From Peptostreptococcus equinus (GTDB lineage Bacteria; Bacillota; Clostridia; Peptostreptococcales; Peptostreptococcaceae): DNA of 64,000 nucleotides. The notes below the pieces were generated by a model. The model was not told where the DNA came from and made no database searches. It was given only the letters and a program-made list of their open reading frames with translations. Positions 44,966-53,133 of the stretch are shown here, piece after piece. A program made the translations under genes and the position numbers. Location of the stretch: contig NZ_CP114052.1 in assembly GCF_027125355.1 (NCBI RefSeq), positions 1,612,001 through 1,676,000 on the forward strand, written 5' to 3'. Every line of letters starts with the position of its first letter. The stretch's first letter is position 1.

Positions 44966-45733
44966 TTAATTTTTTCTTGATTTTTTGTAATCTAATAATA
45001 CTTTTATCATATATATAGCTAATAAAATAGATATAAGCAATAATAATATATTTATTAAACTATAATTACTAGAACTTAAATAAGCATTATTTTTTATTCC
45101 CCAAAAAGCCCAAATTACAGCTAGAGGTATGTATTCGTTATTTGTAAATTTCATAACTAATATAGTCATAAAGAAAACCAAAGCCAATGCTACTATCACA
45201 AATATAATAGGATTTGAAAATATATTTTTATCCAAGCTATAAAAACAAGCATATATATTTACCAAAGAAGCTACTATCATCCACCCACAGTGTATACCAA
45301 AAGCTAATTTTACAAATTCATTTATTTTATTCTCTATTTTTGAAATATTTCTTGTGAACAATATCAAAGATATAGTATATACAAAAATTACGACAACAGA
45401 CAGAATAATGTATTGCATACCAAAGACAAAATTCCAAATTATATTTGAAATAAGTGCAATCCATAATAATGGACTCGCCTTTTCTACACTATCATAATAG
45501 TCAATACTATTTCTAGATTTTAATAAAAAATATATTAGAGAAACAAATAAAAATAAGTAAATCACTCCCCATATGGAAAATGTAAATCCAGCTGGTGTAA
45601 TTGGAGTTGGATATTTACCAGATACAACTTGCTGAGACAAGGAATTTGGGATTAAACCTTTCGCACTAACATAATTTGCTAAAATCGTCAGTATAAACAA
45701 AATAATTGATATACTTGAGCTTTTCTTTTTCAT
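44966..45733 (-). CDS. TspO/MBR-related membrane protein
   Basis: Integral membrane protein of 255 residues with about eight hydrophobic segments. The region PTPITPAGFTFSIWGVIYLF is characteristic of tryptophan-rich TspO-related proteins of Gram-positive bacteria, and ISNIIWNFVFG and AVIWAFWGIKNN also fit. Family members bind porphyrins or act in stress responses; a specific role cannot be given. Start behind GGAGATTATC. Monocistronic. Confidence 0.8.
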   Translation of the reverse strand: MKKKSSSISIILFILTILANYVSAKGLIPNSLSQQVVSGKYPTPITPAGFTFSIWGVIYLFLFVSLIYFLLKSRNSIDYYDSVEKASPLLWIALISNIIWNFVFGMQYIILSVVVIFVYTISLILFTRNISKIENKINEFVKLAFGIHCGWMIVASLVNIYACFYSLDKNIFSNPIIFVIVALALVFFMTILVMKFTNNEYIPLAVIWAFWGIKNNAYLSSSNYSLINILLLLISILLAIYMIKVLLDYKKSRKN

Positions 45734-45960
45734 GATAATCTCCTTTACTAATACAATTGTGTAATTTAAAAATTAAAAAGTTGTAAATTACTTAATTGTA
45801 TTAATACCCTATAATATTTTTTATATGAAATTTTATAAAATATAGCTATTAAATATCATTTATTAAAGAATATAAAGCATTGATAAATGATTTAATTGAA
45901 AAACTCTAATAAATACTATAGTCAAAAAATTACAAATAATATACAAATTTATATAAATTC

Positions 45961-45989
45961 TTGAAAACAATTTCCCATGATGGTATTCT
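45961..45989 (+). promoter_or_regulatory. Promoter of the second nuclease gene
   Basis: TTGAAA (45961-45966), 17-base spacer, TATTCT (45984-45989), about 20 bases before the AAGGGGG ribosome binding site. The rest of the gap from 45734 is AT-rich without other features. Confidence 0.6.
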
Positions 45990-46019
45990 TGAATTAATTA
46001 TATACAAGGGGGTTATAAA

Positions 46020-46916
46020 ATGTCAGTTATATTTAATCTTATTATGTTTTTATCATTACTTTATTTTTTTGTCTCGGGGTTTAAACTTATAAAATCTCGA
46101 AAAAATCCTCTACAAGAAGGAAAAGCAAAGAAAGTATTTATTACAACTACTGTTGTCTTTTTAGTATCCTTTATTGGGGCTGGAGCAACCGCCAAACCAG
46201 TTACATCTCAAAAAGAGATTAGCAAAGTTGAAAATCAAACGACAAAAGTAGAAGAAAAGAAAGTAGAAAAAAAAGAAAACAACACTTTTGTTGAAGCGAA
46301 AGTGTCTAAAGTTGTGGACGGAGATACCATTGAAGTTTTAGTTAATAATCAAACTTATAAGCTAAGAATGATAGGTATTGATACACCAGAAACATTTCAT
46401 CCAAGCAAATCAGTTCAATTCTATGGAAAAGAAGCAAGCGACTTTACAAAAAATAATCTTTCAGACAAAACAGTATATTTACAAAAAGATGTATCAGATA
46501 CGGATAAATATGGGAGATTATTAAGATATGTATGGATAGCTAGACCATCAAGTAATGAACCAAGCCAAGAGGAAATCATAACAAGTATGTATAATGCAAA
46601 ACTTGTAAAAGAAGGATATGCACATGCATCAACTTATCAACCAGATAGTAAATACAGCTCTATTTTTGCTAGTCTGCAAAATGAAGCCCAAAGCAAATCA
46701 TTAGGTTTATGGAATCAAACAGCTGAAACAGAATTCAATTCAAAAACAACTTACCAAGAAATAAATAATGTTGATTCTTCAAACCAAAATGCAACTTCAC
46801 AAAGTACAGCAACAGAAGAAGCTTTTGGACACCAGTATACTGCGGATACTACACAAGGTAAAATCAAAGGCAATTCAAGCTCTATGATTTATCATGTACC
46901 GGGTGGAAGATCTTAG
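46020..46916 (+). CDS. Membrane-anchored thermonuclease-family protein, cut short by a TAG codon
   Basis: Paralogue of the lipoprotein nuclease at 21705. Two N-terminal hydrophobic segments (about 2-22 and 39-58) replace the lipoprotein signal. The nuclease domain (residues about 95-240) is intact: VVDGDTIEVLVNNQTYKLRM, GIDTPETFHP, DKYGRLLRYVW and EGYAHASTYQP. A Ser/Gln-rich linker leads to IYHVPGGRS, where a TAG at 46914-46916 ends the frame. The paralogue has TAC for Tyr there. The enzyme should still be active without its C-terminal module. Start behind AAGGGGG. Confidence 0.88.
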   Translation: MSVIFNLIMFLSLLYFFVSGFKLIKSRKNPLQEGKAKKVFITTTVVFLVSFIGAGATAKPVTSQKEISKVENQTTKVEEKKVEKKENNTFVEAKVSKVVDGDTIEVLVNNQTYKLRMIGIDTPETFHPSKSVQFYGKEASDFTKNNLSDKTVYLQKDVSDTDKYGRLLRYVWIARPSSNEPSQEEIITSMYNAKLVKEGYAHASTYQPDSKYSSIFASLQNEAQSKSLGLWNQTAETEFNSKTTYQEINNVDSSNQNATSQSTATEEAFGHQYTADTTQGKIKGNSSSMIYHVPGGRS

Positions 46917-47000
46917 AATAAGATTAGTGAAAACAATGTTGTTTACTTTGATAGTGAACAAGATGCAATAAATGCAGGATACAGAAGAGCTAAAAACTAA
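46917..47000 (+). pseudogene. Severed C-terminal module of the second nuclease
   Basis: After the TAG the same frame continues NKISENNVVYFDSEQDA, then NAGYRRAKN and TAA at the expected end. This matches the paralogue's tail (YFDSEKDAKDAGYRKAQN), so one base change (TAC or TAT to TAG) explains the break. No frameshift is involved. Confidence 0.85.
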
Positions 47001-47017
47001 ATAATAGGAGTATTTTT

Positions 47018-47854
47018 ATGAGTAAACTCAATGAAAATGAATTAAGAAAATTAAAAGGTTTATTAGATGATGGTATAATAACACAAGAAGAATTCAATAG
47101 AAAAAAAGAGGATTTATTAAGAGAAAATTCAAGTACATCATCAATATATAGTATAAATTATAAACCAATTTCTTTTTCTAGTGATTCAGCTAAGAAAAAA
47201 ATACCTAATAATTTTGGTATAATAAAGATTGGTTGCTTAGGATTTATAGCAATAGTTATTGTATTAATTTTGGTTAATACTTTAAAACCATATAATCAAA
47301 CTACTAGTGTCACTACTGTTACAGATAGTAATATTCATTCCAATAATGATGATAAAAATTCAATTCCTGAAGATTTCAAAAAAGTAATTGATGGTACAAT
47401 AATGTCTGGTCATTATCAAGTCGGAAAAGATATGAAAGCTGGGGAATACAAAATTTTCGCTGAAAATGAAAACGCTTATATGGAAATAACCAAAGATATT
47501 AAAGGAAAATCTGACAGCATTATATATAATTATCTCCCAAAAACTTTTTCATATATATTTGCAAAAGATGGTCAATATGTTAAATTAGATAATTGTTATG
47601 CTGTTCCAGCATCAAAAGCTAAAAAATTTGATGGCAAGGAATATAAAGATGGCCAATATAAAGTAGGATTTGATATACCTGCGGGAGAGTATAATATTAC
47701 TGCTAACAATGAAAATGCATATTTTGAGGTAAGTACCTCACCTAGCGATAATAATACAATTGTTAATAATGATTGCTTTACAGATAATCGAATGGCAACT
47801 ATAAAAGACGGTCAATATTTTAAACTTCAAGATGCAACTGCCATTAAAAGATAA
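47018..47854 (+). CDS. SHOCT-domain membrane protein with two repeat units
   Basis: 278 residues. The N-terminal LRKLKGLLDDGIITQEEFNR is a SHOCT helix pair, followed by one membrane segment (about 67-87, FGIIKIGCLGFIAIVIVLIL) and an exposed C-terminal half. That half has two similar units, GHYQVGKDMKAGEYKIFAEN and GQYKVGFDIPAGEYNITANN, each ending NAY-[MF]-E-[IV], probably two beta-rich modules on the cell surface. Function unknown. Start behind AGGAG, 17 bases after the nuclease tail, so co-transcription is likely. Confidence 0.8.
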   Translation: MSKLNENELRKLKGLLDDGIITQEEFNRKKEDLLRENSSTSSIYSINYKPISFSSDSAKKKIPNNFGIIKIGCLGFIAIVIVLILVNTLKPYNQTTSVTTVTDSNIHSNNDDKNSIPEDFKKVIDGTIMSGHYQVGKDMKAGEYKIFAENENAYMEITKDIKGKSDSIIYNYLPKTFSYIFAKDGQYVKLDNCYAVPASKAKKFDGKEYKDGQYKVGFDIPAGEYNITANNENAYFEVSTSPSDNNTIVNNDCFTDNRMATIKDGQYFKLQDATAIKR

Positions 47855-48026
47855 GATAAATGAAGGCTATATAATTTATAACGTTGATGGTAATAAAAAA
47901 TCCATAATCGTCGTTAGACGAAAATTGAAATATTACTGTCAGCGTTATTATTTTTTGTAAAATAATTAAAAACATGTCAAACCCGTTGTAAAATTGAATC
48001 ACCACAAAACAATATTTAAAGGAGGA

Positions 48027-48690
48027 ATGAACATTTTTTAAGTAATAGTATAACAAATCTTTTAGTAATTAGGGACAAAAACTAAATTAACTGGAAAAAT
48101 TTCTTCTAAGGTAATAAAAAATATATAATATAAAGTGATTCACGCAATTTTAACCTATATTCCAGACTGCTGTCCTCATTGTGGTTGCGTAAACGAAGAC
48201 TATTCAATAGTAAAAATGGAAGCCAAATTGTAAAAATACTTATAAACAGAATAAGTAATAGTCCTGCTTTTCTAAGTATTAAAAATCAAATATTTTATTG
48301 TAAACACTGTAATAAAACCTTCATAGCTAAGTCTGAACTTACTGAAAACAGTGATAAAAATACTAAGTTCAGCAAAAATCAAAATAAATAAATTTTATCT
48401 ACCTGAAAAACTTGCTATAGACATACCCACAATAGGTATTCATAAAAGTTCAAATCTACAGTAAGGGTGGATGCTTCTATAAGTGTTAATTTAACTGATA
48501 TAGACACTGATAAAATATATGATATTGTCTCCGACAGGAGAAAACAATTTAATTAAATCCTTTAAAAGAGTATCCTACGGATTCAAGAGCTTCAAAAACA
48601 TGAGAAATAGACTATTATTAAGAAATATATATAAAATAGCTAAAAACAGCGGAATCAACACATCAAATGTGTCGGATTCCGCCGCATAAT
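48027..48690 (+). pseudogene. ISL3-family transposase remnant
   Basis: From the ATG behind GGAGG the reading jumps frames with several stops: SNSITNLLVIRDKN, then CCPHCGCVNEDYSIV and NQIFYCKHCNKTFIAKSEL (the N-terminal zinc-ribbon pair), FYLPEKL, DIVSDRRKQF, and IKSFKRVSYGFKSFKNMRNR near the C-terminus. These follow the order of ISL3 transposases, but the middle with most of the catalytic domain is deleted. Confidence 0.82.
48649..48682. repeat. Hairpin near the right end of the ISL3 remnant
   Basis: GCGGAATC-a-ACACAT/ATGTGT-c-GGATTCCGC with a 3-base loop, followed by CGCATAATTTTTTTAG. It would act as a plus-strand terminator at the end of the transposase gene. Confidence 0.7.
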
Positions 48691-48731
48691 TTTTTTAGTG
48701 ATTCTTCATCAACGTTATTTGACAAAGAGCC

Positions 48732-49757
48732 CTAAATAGTTTCTGTAGTATGATCACTCTCATAAGGTTTTAATCCTGACCAATTATCCCAATAAATATG
48801 TGATATTTGCTTTCTGCATCTTTTTAATTCCTTTAGCTTCATTTCAAATTCTTGTTCACTAACTACTTCAATACCAGCTTCTTTTAATAAATTGAGCTTT
48901 GGAAATGTTATAAATACAGAGTCCTTATCTTCTTTTTCAGTAAATTTTACAAATGATTCTAGAAAATCTATTATAGTAGATCTAATATTTTTAAGTATTA
49001 GTGGATTGATTACTTCCTTTGATTTTACTCCATACTCAAGTATATTGAGTGAATCGTATAAAATCGGCATTGTATATGCTATAGACTTATATTTGTCTGA
49101 TGAATGGTAATAATTAAGCAATGGAAAAGCTCTTTGCTCAAAAGATATCTCACTAAGTTGGTCTGCTAGTGTATGAAAAATCATATCACAATTATAGAAC
49201 TTTTCTCCATCCCACATATTTAATACTAATTCTTCAGGTGATTTTGCCATTCCTGAAATAGTAGTAGCAAAAGATCTCCTTTTTATTACTCCGCTAATCA
49301 TAGAAAGTATGTAGGAAACTGCCAAGGATAAATTGAGCATCCCAGAAGCCGATGCCAAAGATGTAAGTAATTGAACTGTACCGTTGGTAGGTGTTATTTC
49401 TCCATTTCCTAGAGTAAATAAGACATAGCCTGCATAATATAAATAATCTACCATTGTAATTGCGTCATTTCTAGCTGTATTTTCTACGCCTCCTTTAAAA
49501 GAAGCAAAAATTAATGTCCAGGCTATCCATAATACACTTATCCAAAATACCAAAACAAGCATAAGGACAACAGGTCCTACAAACTTTTTAAAACCAGTTC
49601 CCTTTTTGTCTAATTTTCCAAAAATATACCATATAAAATCGGCAACCAAGTTGCTTAGTGGTCCTCCACCTCCATCAACCCAGAGAGTTGTCCAAATTAC
49701 ATCAAATATTATTGCTATTAATAATACAAAACCTATAATTAAAAACAAATAATTCAT
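48732..49757 (-). CDS. Ion channel family membrane protein
   Basis: 341 residues: an N-terminal membrane region with four segments and a C-terminal cytoplasmic part of about 170 residues. The pore region VDYLYYAGYVLFTLGNGEIT resembles a two-helix potassium-channel pore loop, but the filter reads TLGNGE instead of TVGYG, so selectivity is uncertain. The cytoplasmic part is not a recognised RCK domain. The TAG stop (48732-48734) begins at the base right after the insertion sequence end, so the original C-terminus may have been changed by the insertion. Start behind GAGG. Confidence 0.78.
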   Translation of the reverse strand: MNYLFLIIGFVLLIAIIFDVIWTTLWVDGGGGPLSNLVADFIWYIFGKLDKKGTGFKKFVGPVVLMLVLVFWISVLWIAWTLIFASFKGGVENTARNDAITMVDYLYYAGYVLFTLGNGEITPTNGTVQLLTSLASASGMLNLSLAVSYILSMISGVIKRRSFATTISGMAKSPEELVLNMWDGEKFYNCDMIFHTLADQLSEISFEQRAFPLLNYYHSSDKYKSIAYTMPILYDSLNILEYGVKSKEVINPLILKNIRSTIIDFLESFVKFTEKEDKDSVFITFPKLNLLKEAGIEVVSEQEFEMKLKELKRCRKQISHIYWDNWSGLKPYESDHTTETI

Positions 49758-49876
49758 AGCATACCTCTTTTCTACTTATAGAAAATAAATACCCAATAAA
49801 ATTAATATCATTTCTTTAATTCTAACTTCATTCTAAGATTAACAAATTCATCTTCCAAATATGTAATATTGATTTA

Positions 49877-50857
49877 TTATACAACTTTGCTATTACTTTT
49901 TCTAAATTCTTTAGTAAGTAATATTGGTAAATATATTACAGACATAATTAAAGCGCTTATTAATACATCTTTCCAAGTCAAATTTTGTATACCTTCTAAC
50001 TCTCCATTAGTAAATAAACCATACATATTATTGTGTAAACAATGCATGAATGCTACTAACCAAATATTTTTTGTTTTCATATAAGCCCATGCAAAAAATA
50101 TACCTAAAGCAATACATAAAATTATTTGATTGACCAAGGTTTGGATACCTGTACTTGAACTGTAGAAGAAAAAATCTAAAGGTGCATGCCATAGACCCCA
50201 TATTATCCCAAAAAAAATTACTCCTAATCTCAAACCGAATTTTTTCTGCATAATAGGCTGTAGATAATACCTCCAACCATATTCTTCTCCAAAAAATAAC
50301 ATCGATGTCAAAATAAATTGAATTGGCAAGTATATTATTAACAAGAAATTAATATTTTGAATTTTTGGCAAATTATCTCCTGTTATTTTAGATGAAACTA
50401 TTATAGTAAAAATATACATTATAATATATATTAATATAAATTTTATGGCTATTTTAAAATTTATATTAAATCCTAAACCATTACTTTCTCTTTCTTCTAC
50501 ATTCATATATAAAATAAAAGCAAAAGCAAGTAAACTCATAGAAATTAATAAAATATTTTGTCCATAAATAAAAAACTTAGCATTCAAAAAAGCACTTAAA
50601 ATCGCAAATAAAGCCATTAAAAATGTGGTAACTACAAAACAGATAAAGAAAATTTTAGTCCATTTTTTTAATTCTACTGACTTATAACTCAATTTACCAA
50701 TTACAACACCACAGGCTGGAAAAAACATCCAAGCAAGTGGAAATGTTTCTGTGCTCACACCTTTTTTATTCGCAATATACAAAAAAGGTGTCAACAAAAT
50801 TGGTAATCCATAAGCTACAAGAAAAAACTTTAATAAATTGCTCTTACTTTCATTCAT
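49877..50857 (-). CDS. CPBP-family intramembrane metalloprotease
   Basis: Membrane protein of 326 residues with about eight segments, of the CPBP (CAAX protease and bacteriocin-processing) family. Three motifs are in order: FFGEEYGWRYYLQPIM (catalytic Glu-Glu and Arg), GIIWGLWHAPLDF (metal His), and FMHCLHNNMYG (final His/Asn). Many such proteins give self-immunity or process peptides, but nothing nearby shows a substrate. The ATG at 50857 follows GGGGGA; an in-frame ATG upstream is weaker. Confidence 0.88.
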   Translation of the reverse strand: MNESKSNLLKFFLVAYGLPILLTPFLYIANKKGVSTETFPLAWMFFPACGVVIGKLSYKSVELKKWTKIFFICFVVTTFLMALFAILSAFLNAKFFIYGQNILLISMSLLAFAFILYMNVEERESNGLGFNINFKIAIKFILIYIIMYIFTIIVSSKITGDNLPKIQNINFLLIIYLPIQFILTSMLFFGEEYGWRYYLQPIMQKKFGLRLGVIFFGIIWGLWHAPLDFFFYSSSTGIQTLVNQIILCIALGIFFAWAYMKTKNIWLVAFMHCLHNNMYGLFTNGELEGIQNLTWKDVLISALIMSVIYLPILLTKEFRKSNSKVV

Positions 50858-51047
50858 AATAAATCCCCCTATATGCAAATCATTACATACTTTACAATTT
50901 TAAGTGTATACCTGATTTTGATTGATTTCAATATATTGGACATAATATTTAGAATAGTTTAAGAATTTATATAAAAGCCCATTACAATAAATTATTTATA
51001 TTATAATGGACTATATCACGGTATATGAAAAAAATCGCTACATTAAC

Positions 51048-51611
51048 TTATCTAATTTCATCCGGAACTATATCCCCAATATCTTCCCCAATAAAATCTT
51101 CCAATCCTCTTACAAATCCCACAAAATTATCTTTAATCTTATCGAGTCTATCTTTGCTGTCCTCACCATATTTCAATATAGCCTTGGACATAATATATTC
51201 CATTCTTTTCTCAGATCCGACATATTTATTTTCAATTACCAACCTATCTCCTATACACAAAATATCTTCTTCATCCAGCATTCTAATATCTGAATTTATT
51301 TTGTGTTTTGTGTGGTCTTTTATCACTTCTGCCACGTCTTCTAGGCCTATTGATTTTAAATATTCCGATCCCACTTTTTCGTGAATCTTATGTACTCTAG
51401 CAATATCGTGTAGATATCCTGCTGATTTTACTAGTTCTACATTTATATCTAAACCTTTTTCTTTTAGCTCATTAGCAATAGTACTAGAAACTTCGCTAAC
51501 TGCAATACAGTGTTCTTGTACGTGCTTTGGTGTGCCATATTTCTCTAATATATCTAGACATTCGCTCTTTGATGGACAGTATTCTTTAGAAAAAGAAATC
51601 TCTTTTTTCAT
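51048..51611 (-). CDS. HD-domain protein
   Basis: A 187-residue HD-superfamily metal phosphohydrolase. The residues TPKHVQEHCIAVSEVSSTIA (first His), SAGYLHDIARVH (the HD pair) and IKDHTKHKI (later His) form the metal site. Small HD proteins like this occur with nucleotidyltransferases in molybdenum-hydroxylase clusters, and this gene lies 20 bases behind the run of genes that starts with the xanthine dehydrogenase, but its substrate is unknown. Start near AAAGGTAATG. Confidence 0.82.
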   Translation of the reverse strand: MKKEISFSKEYCPSKSECLDILEKYGTPKHVQEHCIAVSEVSSTIANELKEKGLDINVELVKSAGYLHDIARVHKIHEKVGSEYLKSIGLEDVAEVIKDHTKHKINSDIRMLDEEDILCIGDRLVIENKYVGSEKRMEYIMSKAILKYGEDSKDRLDKIKDNFVGFVRGLEDFIGEDIGDIVPDEIR

Positions 51612-51631
51612 TATTCATTACCTTTTCTATT

Positions 51632-52075
51632 TTAGCGTCTTTGGACATAACTTACTACATCACAGATTAATAGTTGATCTTTTTCTTCTGGATTTACAAA
51701 CCTAACACTTTTAGTTCCTGATAAATGATCATCTTCTGCTAAAAAGTTAGATACAACTTCATATATCCAATTCATCGGCCAAGGAGTCTTCAACTCACCT
51801 TCAATTAACTTTCCATTTACATCATAAACTAGCTTTTGAGTTTTCAAGTCGCAAGGTATACTATCTACATCCTTTACTATTACATCATAAAGTCTGTCTA
51901 TTTTTACTTCTTTTTCAACAGAATCGTCTATAATATAAGAAACATCATTACCCATATTATGTGCCATTTTTCTACTACAGCTAATTTTACACCCTGCTGA
52001 ACAATCTGCACACATATCACTTTGACCCACTGGATCCAAACGATGGTAGTCTTTTTCTATAATATGCTTACCCAT
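51632..52075 (-). CDS. Unknown protein with N-terminal cysteine cluster
   Basis: 147 residues from the ATG at 52075, behind GAGGAG inside the previous gene's end; a longer frame is open but has no start site. The N-terminus carries MCADCSAGCKISC, four cysteines in a C-x2-C-x3-C-x3-C pattern that could hold a metal or Fe-S cluster. The rest is polar with TPWPMNWIYEVVSNFLAEDDH. No family was recognised. It overlaps neither neighbour but its start lies two bases from the upstream stop, so it is translated with the two genes before it. Confidence 0.75.
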   Translation of the reverse strand: MGKHIIEKDYHRLDPVGQSDMCADCSAGCKISCSRKMAHNMGNDVSYIIDDSVEKEVKIDRLYDVIVKDVDSIPCDLKTQKLVYDVNGKLIEGELKTPWPMNWIYEVVSNFLAEDDHLSGTKSVRFVNPEEKDQLLICDVVSYVQRR

Positions 52076-52076
52076 G

Positions 52077-52619
52077 TTAAAACTCCTCTTCATCTTCTTC
52101 AACTTCGGCACTAAAATATATGCACTGCCATTTACCAGCCAAATAATCTTTTTTATCTTCAAACATCTGACCTATGGTATCATATTGATATCTATCTCCA
52201 CTGCAGAACATATTTATCTTATTGACTTCAATATTCCATTTTTCTGTTTCAATGTCATACCAAATAAGTGTGTCATCCATCTTATTAAAAAATTGTTTTG
52301 TACCTTTATCAAATTCTTTTTGAAAATCTTCCACACTCGGATTTTCTAATGGTATAAAAACTCTATTTATCTCTAAATCGAAAGTTTTACCATCTTCTAC
52401 TCTAGAAGCTGTAAACCTTCCGTATTTCTTTCCAATTTTTAATTTATTTCCAGCAATTTTTAACATATGACTTACTGCATCTATTACTATAATATATGCA
52501 TCATCACCTTCTACCGAAAATTTACCTTCTATCTCAAACATATCATCTTCAAGATAGAAATCCACAGACATAGTATCTGCTTTTATAAAAAATTCATTAT
52601 CTTTTAAATCTAACATCAT
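52077..52619 (-). CDS. Unknown acidic protein in the xanthine dehydrogenase gene tail
   Basis: 180 residues, acidic, with a C-terminus of seven Glu/Asp in nine (VEEDEEEF). Alternating hydrophobic pattern such as SVDFYLEDDMFEIEGKFSVE suggests a beta-sheet fold; there is no signal or membrane segment. Not assigned to any family. It lies ten bases behind the YopX-like gene and one base before the next gene's start, so the three act as one unit. Start is one of two adjacent ATGs behind AGAG. Confidence 0.7.
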   Translation of the reverse strand: MMLDLKDNEFFIKADTMSVDFYLEDDMFEIEGKFSVEGDDAYIIVIDAVSHMLKIAGNKLKIGKKYGRFTASRVEDGKTFDLEINRVFIPLENPSVEDFQKEFDKGTKQFFNKMDDTLIWYDIETEKWNIEVNKINMFCSGDRYQYDTIGQMFEDKKDYLAGKWQCIYFSAEVEEDEEEF

Positions 52620-52628
52620 AACTTCTCT

Positions 52629-53036
52629 TTATCTTACGTCAAAATCCAACAATTCTGGATTCTGATAGATATTTCCTTTTAATTTAAATGTATCTGACAT
52701 ATATGGACCTCCCATTGACATTGATCCATCATTGCCTATTAATATAAATCCTGCTACTTCTTCACTCCACATAATCTGATAAACTCCAGTGTCATTTACT
52801 ACAACATCACCTTCGTAAATTTCTCTTTGTTCATTGTCATACCAACCTGTACTCTGAAGTGGAAGTAATTCTATTGGTTCTTCAGGATTCTTAAAATCAT
52901 AAATCAATACAGCACCAAATGAAAGGTATCCATATATTGTTTTTTCTAATTCTGATGCACCCTCTTGTTCTAATTCTTCTGGAGAATACATTATTTTATT
53001 TTCATCATCCCATGCTCTAAATTTTATTTCACGCAT
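52629..53036 (-). CDS. YopX-family protein
   Basis: A 135-residue protein beginning MREIKFRAWDDENKIMYSPE, the hallmark of the YopX family, with the typical later block LPLQSTGWYDNEQREIYEGDVV and a beta-rich C-terminal half. The family is best known from phages and its function is unknown. Here no phage genes surround it. The start has a very strong GGGGGG site, and the gene lies 97 bases behind the xanthine dehydrogenase molybdenum subunit, past a hairpin. Confidence 0.85.
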   Translation of the reverse strand: MREIKFRAWDDENKIMYSPEELEQEGASELEKTIYGYLSFGAVLIYDFKNPEEPIELLPLQSTGWYDNEQREIYEGDVVVNDTGVYQIMWSEEVAGFILIGNDGSMSMGGPYMSDTFKLKGNIYQNPELLDFDVR

Positions 53037-53059
53037 TTATTTCCCCCCACTTAATATAT

Positions 53060-53087
53060 ACCGGTGCCACCAATATAGCGACACCGA
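53060..53087 (-). repeat. Intercistronic hairpin between the Mo-subunit and YopX-like genes
   Basis: ATCGGTGTCGC/GTGGCACCGGT pairs over 11 bases with G-U pairs and a loop of about 6 bases. No T-run follows; the YopX ribosome binding site comes soon after. It may set the expression ratio or stability of the two messages. Confidence 0.6.
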
Positions 53088-53133
53088 TACAGATTAATTA
53101 TTTTATATTTTCTATATATTTTTCTTATATTAC

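Larger units (their letters stand above)
47865..48731 (+). mobile_element. Degenerate ISL3-family insertion sequence
   Basis: An 867-base element bounded by imperfect inverted ends. The right end read inward is GGCTCTTTGTCAAATAACG, then TTGATGA, the ISL3-family terminus. The left end starts GGCTATATAATTTATAACG, then TTGATGG. The inner 12 bases ATAACGTTGATG are identical. Inside is a decayed transposase gene. ISL3 elements are usually about 1.4 kb, so some 500 bases are lost. Adjacent 8-base flanks (TAAATGAA and CTAAATAG) do not match as a target duplication. Confidence 0.8.

Noticed and set aside
52629..53036. Prophage called from the YopX-family protein
   Set aside because: No integrase, capsid, terminase, repressor or att-like repeat nearby; neighbours are metabolic.
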